Source of the DNA: Paenibacillus tepidiphilus
Lineage (GTDB): Bacteria; Bacillota; Bacilli; Paenibacillales; Paenibacillaceae
Length of the DNA: 64,000 nucleotides
Assembly (NCBI RefSeq): GCF_008635795.1
Contig: NZ_VWRQ01000012.1
Span: 1-64,000, forward strand
Reading direction: 5' to 3'
Position numbers and translations under genes: made by a program. The notes below the pieces were generated by a model. It saw nothing but the letters and a program-made list of their open reading frames with translations. It ran no database searches and was not told the origin of the DNA. Shown in pieces: positions 63,192 through 64,000 of the stretch; positions within the stretch are counted from its first letter, which is position 1, and each line of letters opens with the position of its first letter.

Positions 63192-63284
63192 GAGAGGTTT
63201 GCCAAAATGCGAAGTTTAATTATATAATTTCGAAAGGAAGTGATTTTAATTTAGCGGTCCAACCGGACAGAAAGGAACTCTCAC

Positions 63285-64000
63285 TTGAGCACAAACAAAC
63301 GAAAAGGCCCTGCGCTTTCCCAAATGAGCAAACAAGAGAACCGCAAAGCCGAGCTGGAGAAACAGAAGCAGAAAACGAGATTTCTGATCATCGGTACGAT
63401 CGCACTGGTCGTTATCATTTTCGTGGGCCTGGGTATGCTTGCCGCCCAGGATAAACCGTCGGCAGCCACAAACGAGCCGGTCGAATTCAACTACAGTGAG
63501 ATGCCAAGACTCGGAAGTGAGGACGCACCGGTCAAGCTTGTTGAATTCGGCGATTTCAAATGCCCGGCCTGCGCCGATTTTGCCGGAGTCATCAAGCCGC
63601 AGATTGTACAGGAATACATTGATCAGAACAAAGCCGCCCTTTATTTTGCCAATATGGCCTTTGTCGGTACGGATTCGAAGACGGCTTCACTTGCCGCATT
63701 GTCGGTATACCATCAGAACAGCGATGCCTTCTGGACGTACTATGACGCCTTGTATGCGAACCAGGGAGATGAGAATGAGAGCTGGGCTACACCAGAATTC
63801 CTGATCAGCCTGGCCCAGCAGGAGAAGCTGGACATTGATTATGAGCTTCTGCGCAAAGATATCGAAGACCAGACGTATCTGGACGAACTCAACAGAGACA
63901 TGGCATTGGCAGAAGATTCCGGAGTCACCTCGACACCCTCGCTGTTTGTTAACGGGGTGAAGCTGGCAGAGCCGTTCAACATCCAGGCTATTGATGCCCA
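63285..64000 (+). CDS. DsbA-family membrane-anchored thiol oxidoreductase, 3' end missing
   Basis: The open frame runs past the window end, so the last residues are unknown. A basic N-terminus (STNKRKGPALSQMSKQE), a charged helix, one transmembrane segment (about 38-58, FLIIGTIALVVIIFVGLG), then a thioredoxin-like domain with the active-site CPAC in EFGDFKCPACADF, ANMAFVGTDS, and the cis-Pro segment GVTSTPSLFVNG. It fits BdbD/DsbA-type proteins that form disulfides outside the membrane. TTG 63285 follows AAAGGAAC. No BdbC-type partner is seen before the window ends. Confidence 0.9.
   Translation, partial: MSTNKRKGPALSQMSKQENRKAELEKQKQKTRFLIIGTIALVVIIFVGLGMLAAQDKPSAATNEPVEFNYSEMPRLGSEDAPVKLVEFGDFKCPACADFAGVIKPQIVQEYIDQNKAALYFANMAFVGTDSKTASLAALSVYHQNSDAFWTYYDALYANQGDENESWATPEFLISLAQQEKLDIDYELLRKDIEDQTYLDELNRDMALAEDSGVTSTPSLFVNGVKLAEPFNIQAIDA

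Overview
The window looks like chromosomal DNA of a spore-forming Firmicute, most likely Paenibacillus. The support is the gene content (GerQ and a CwlJ-type hydrolase side by side, XerS, PyrK/PyrD class 1B, LysM-3D and polysaccharide-deacetylase envelope proteins), strong AGGAGG-type ribosome binding sites, frequent TTG/GTG starts and moderately high GC coding DNA with AT-rich gaps. I see no tRNA, rRNA, CRISPR array, complete insertion sequence or prophage.

Layout. 1-300: tail of a possible structured RNA and a bidirectional terminator. 0.3-7.1 kb: glycogen and starch metabolism (glgC divergent from glgB-glgA, then a neopullulanase-type GH13). 7.2-9.7 kb: polar amino-acid ABC importer. 9.7-13.4 kb: polyphosphate genes ppx and ppk, convergent with overlapping 3' ends. 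13.7-15.3 kb: two envelope proteins. 15.5-18.7 kb: old-yellow-enzyme family reductase, pyrK-pyrD and an LpdD-like protein. 18.7-20.6 kb: a PspA/DUF350/DUF4178 membrane module. 20.7-22.9 kb: moeA-mobB with an expanded in-frame 78-bp tandem repeat at their junction. 23-29 kb: pentapeptide-repeat protein, XerS, a DUF4062 protein, a GNAT, a lipoprotein and an aldo/keto reductase.

29.2-30.4 kb is a repeat-rich gene-free stretch. 30.4-37.3 kb: a sugar-type oxidoreductase with a WYL regulator, GNAT plus MFS opposite an SgrR-like regulator, a CDF metal transporter and a small zinc-ribbon protein. 37.8-42.8 kb: a five-gene nickel/peptide-type ABC importer whose promoter carries two Zur-box-like operators, so a zinc or zincophore importer is predicted. 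43-47 kb: P-loop kinase, aminotransferase, two exported proteins, then a second repeat-rich gap (46.9-47.7 kb). 47.8-51.1 kb: APC permease, divergent LysR regulator and a tyrosine recombinase. 51.4-55.2 kb: GH113-like glycosidase with a cre-like site, ldh and an amino-acid permease. 55.2-64 kb: YCF48-type lipoprotein, an Fnr-box-driven small Cys-rich protein, DUF2500 protein, SDR, cwlJ-gerQ, a CorC-type transporter with a structured leader, an MHYT histidine kinase and a DsbA-like protein cut by the window end.

The most notable signals lie outside ordinary annotation: the Zur-type operator pair, the class-II Fnr promoter, the moeA/mobB repeat, and a roughly 200-bp dispersed element present twice in opposite orientation (29571-29778 and 47088-47300).
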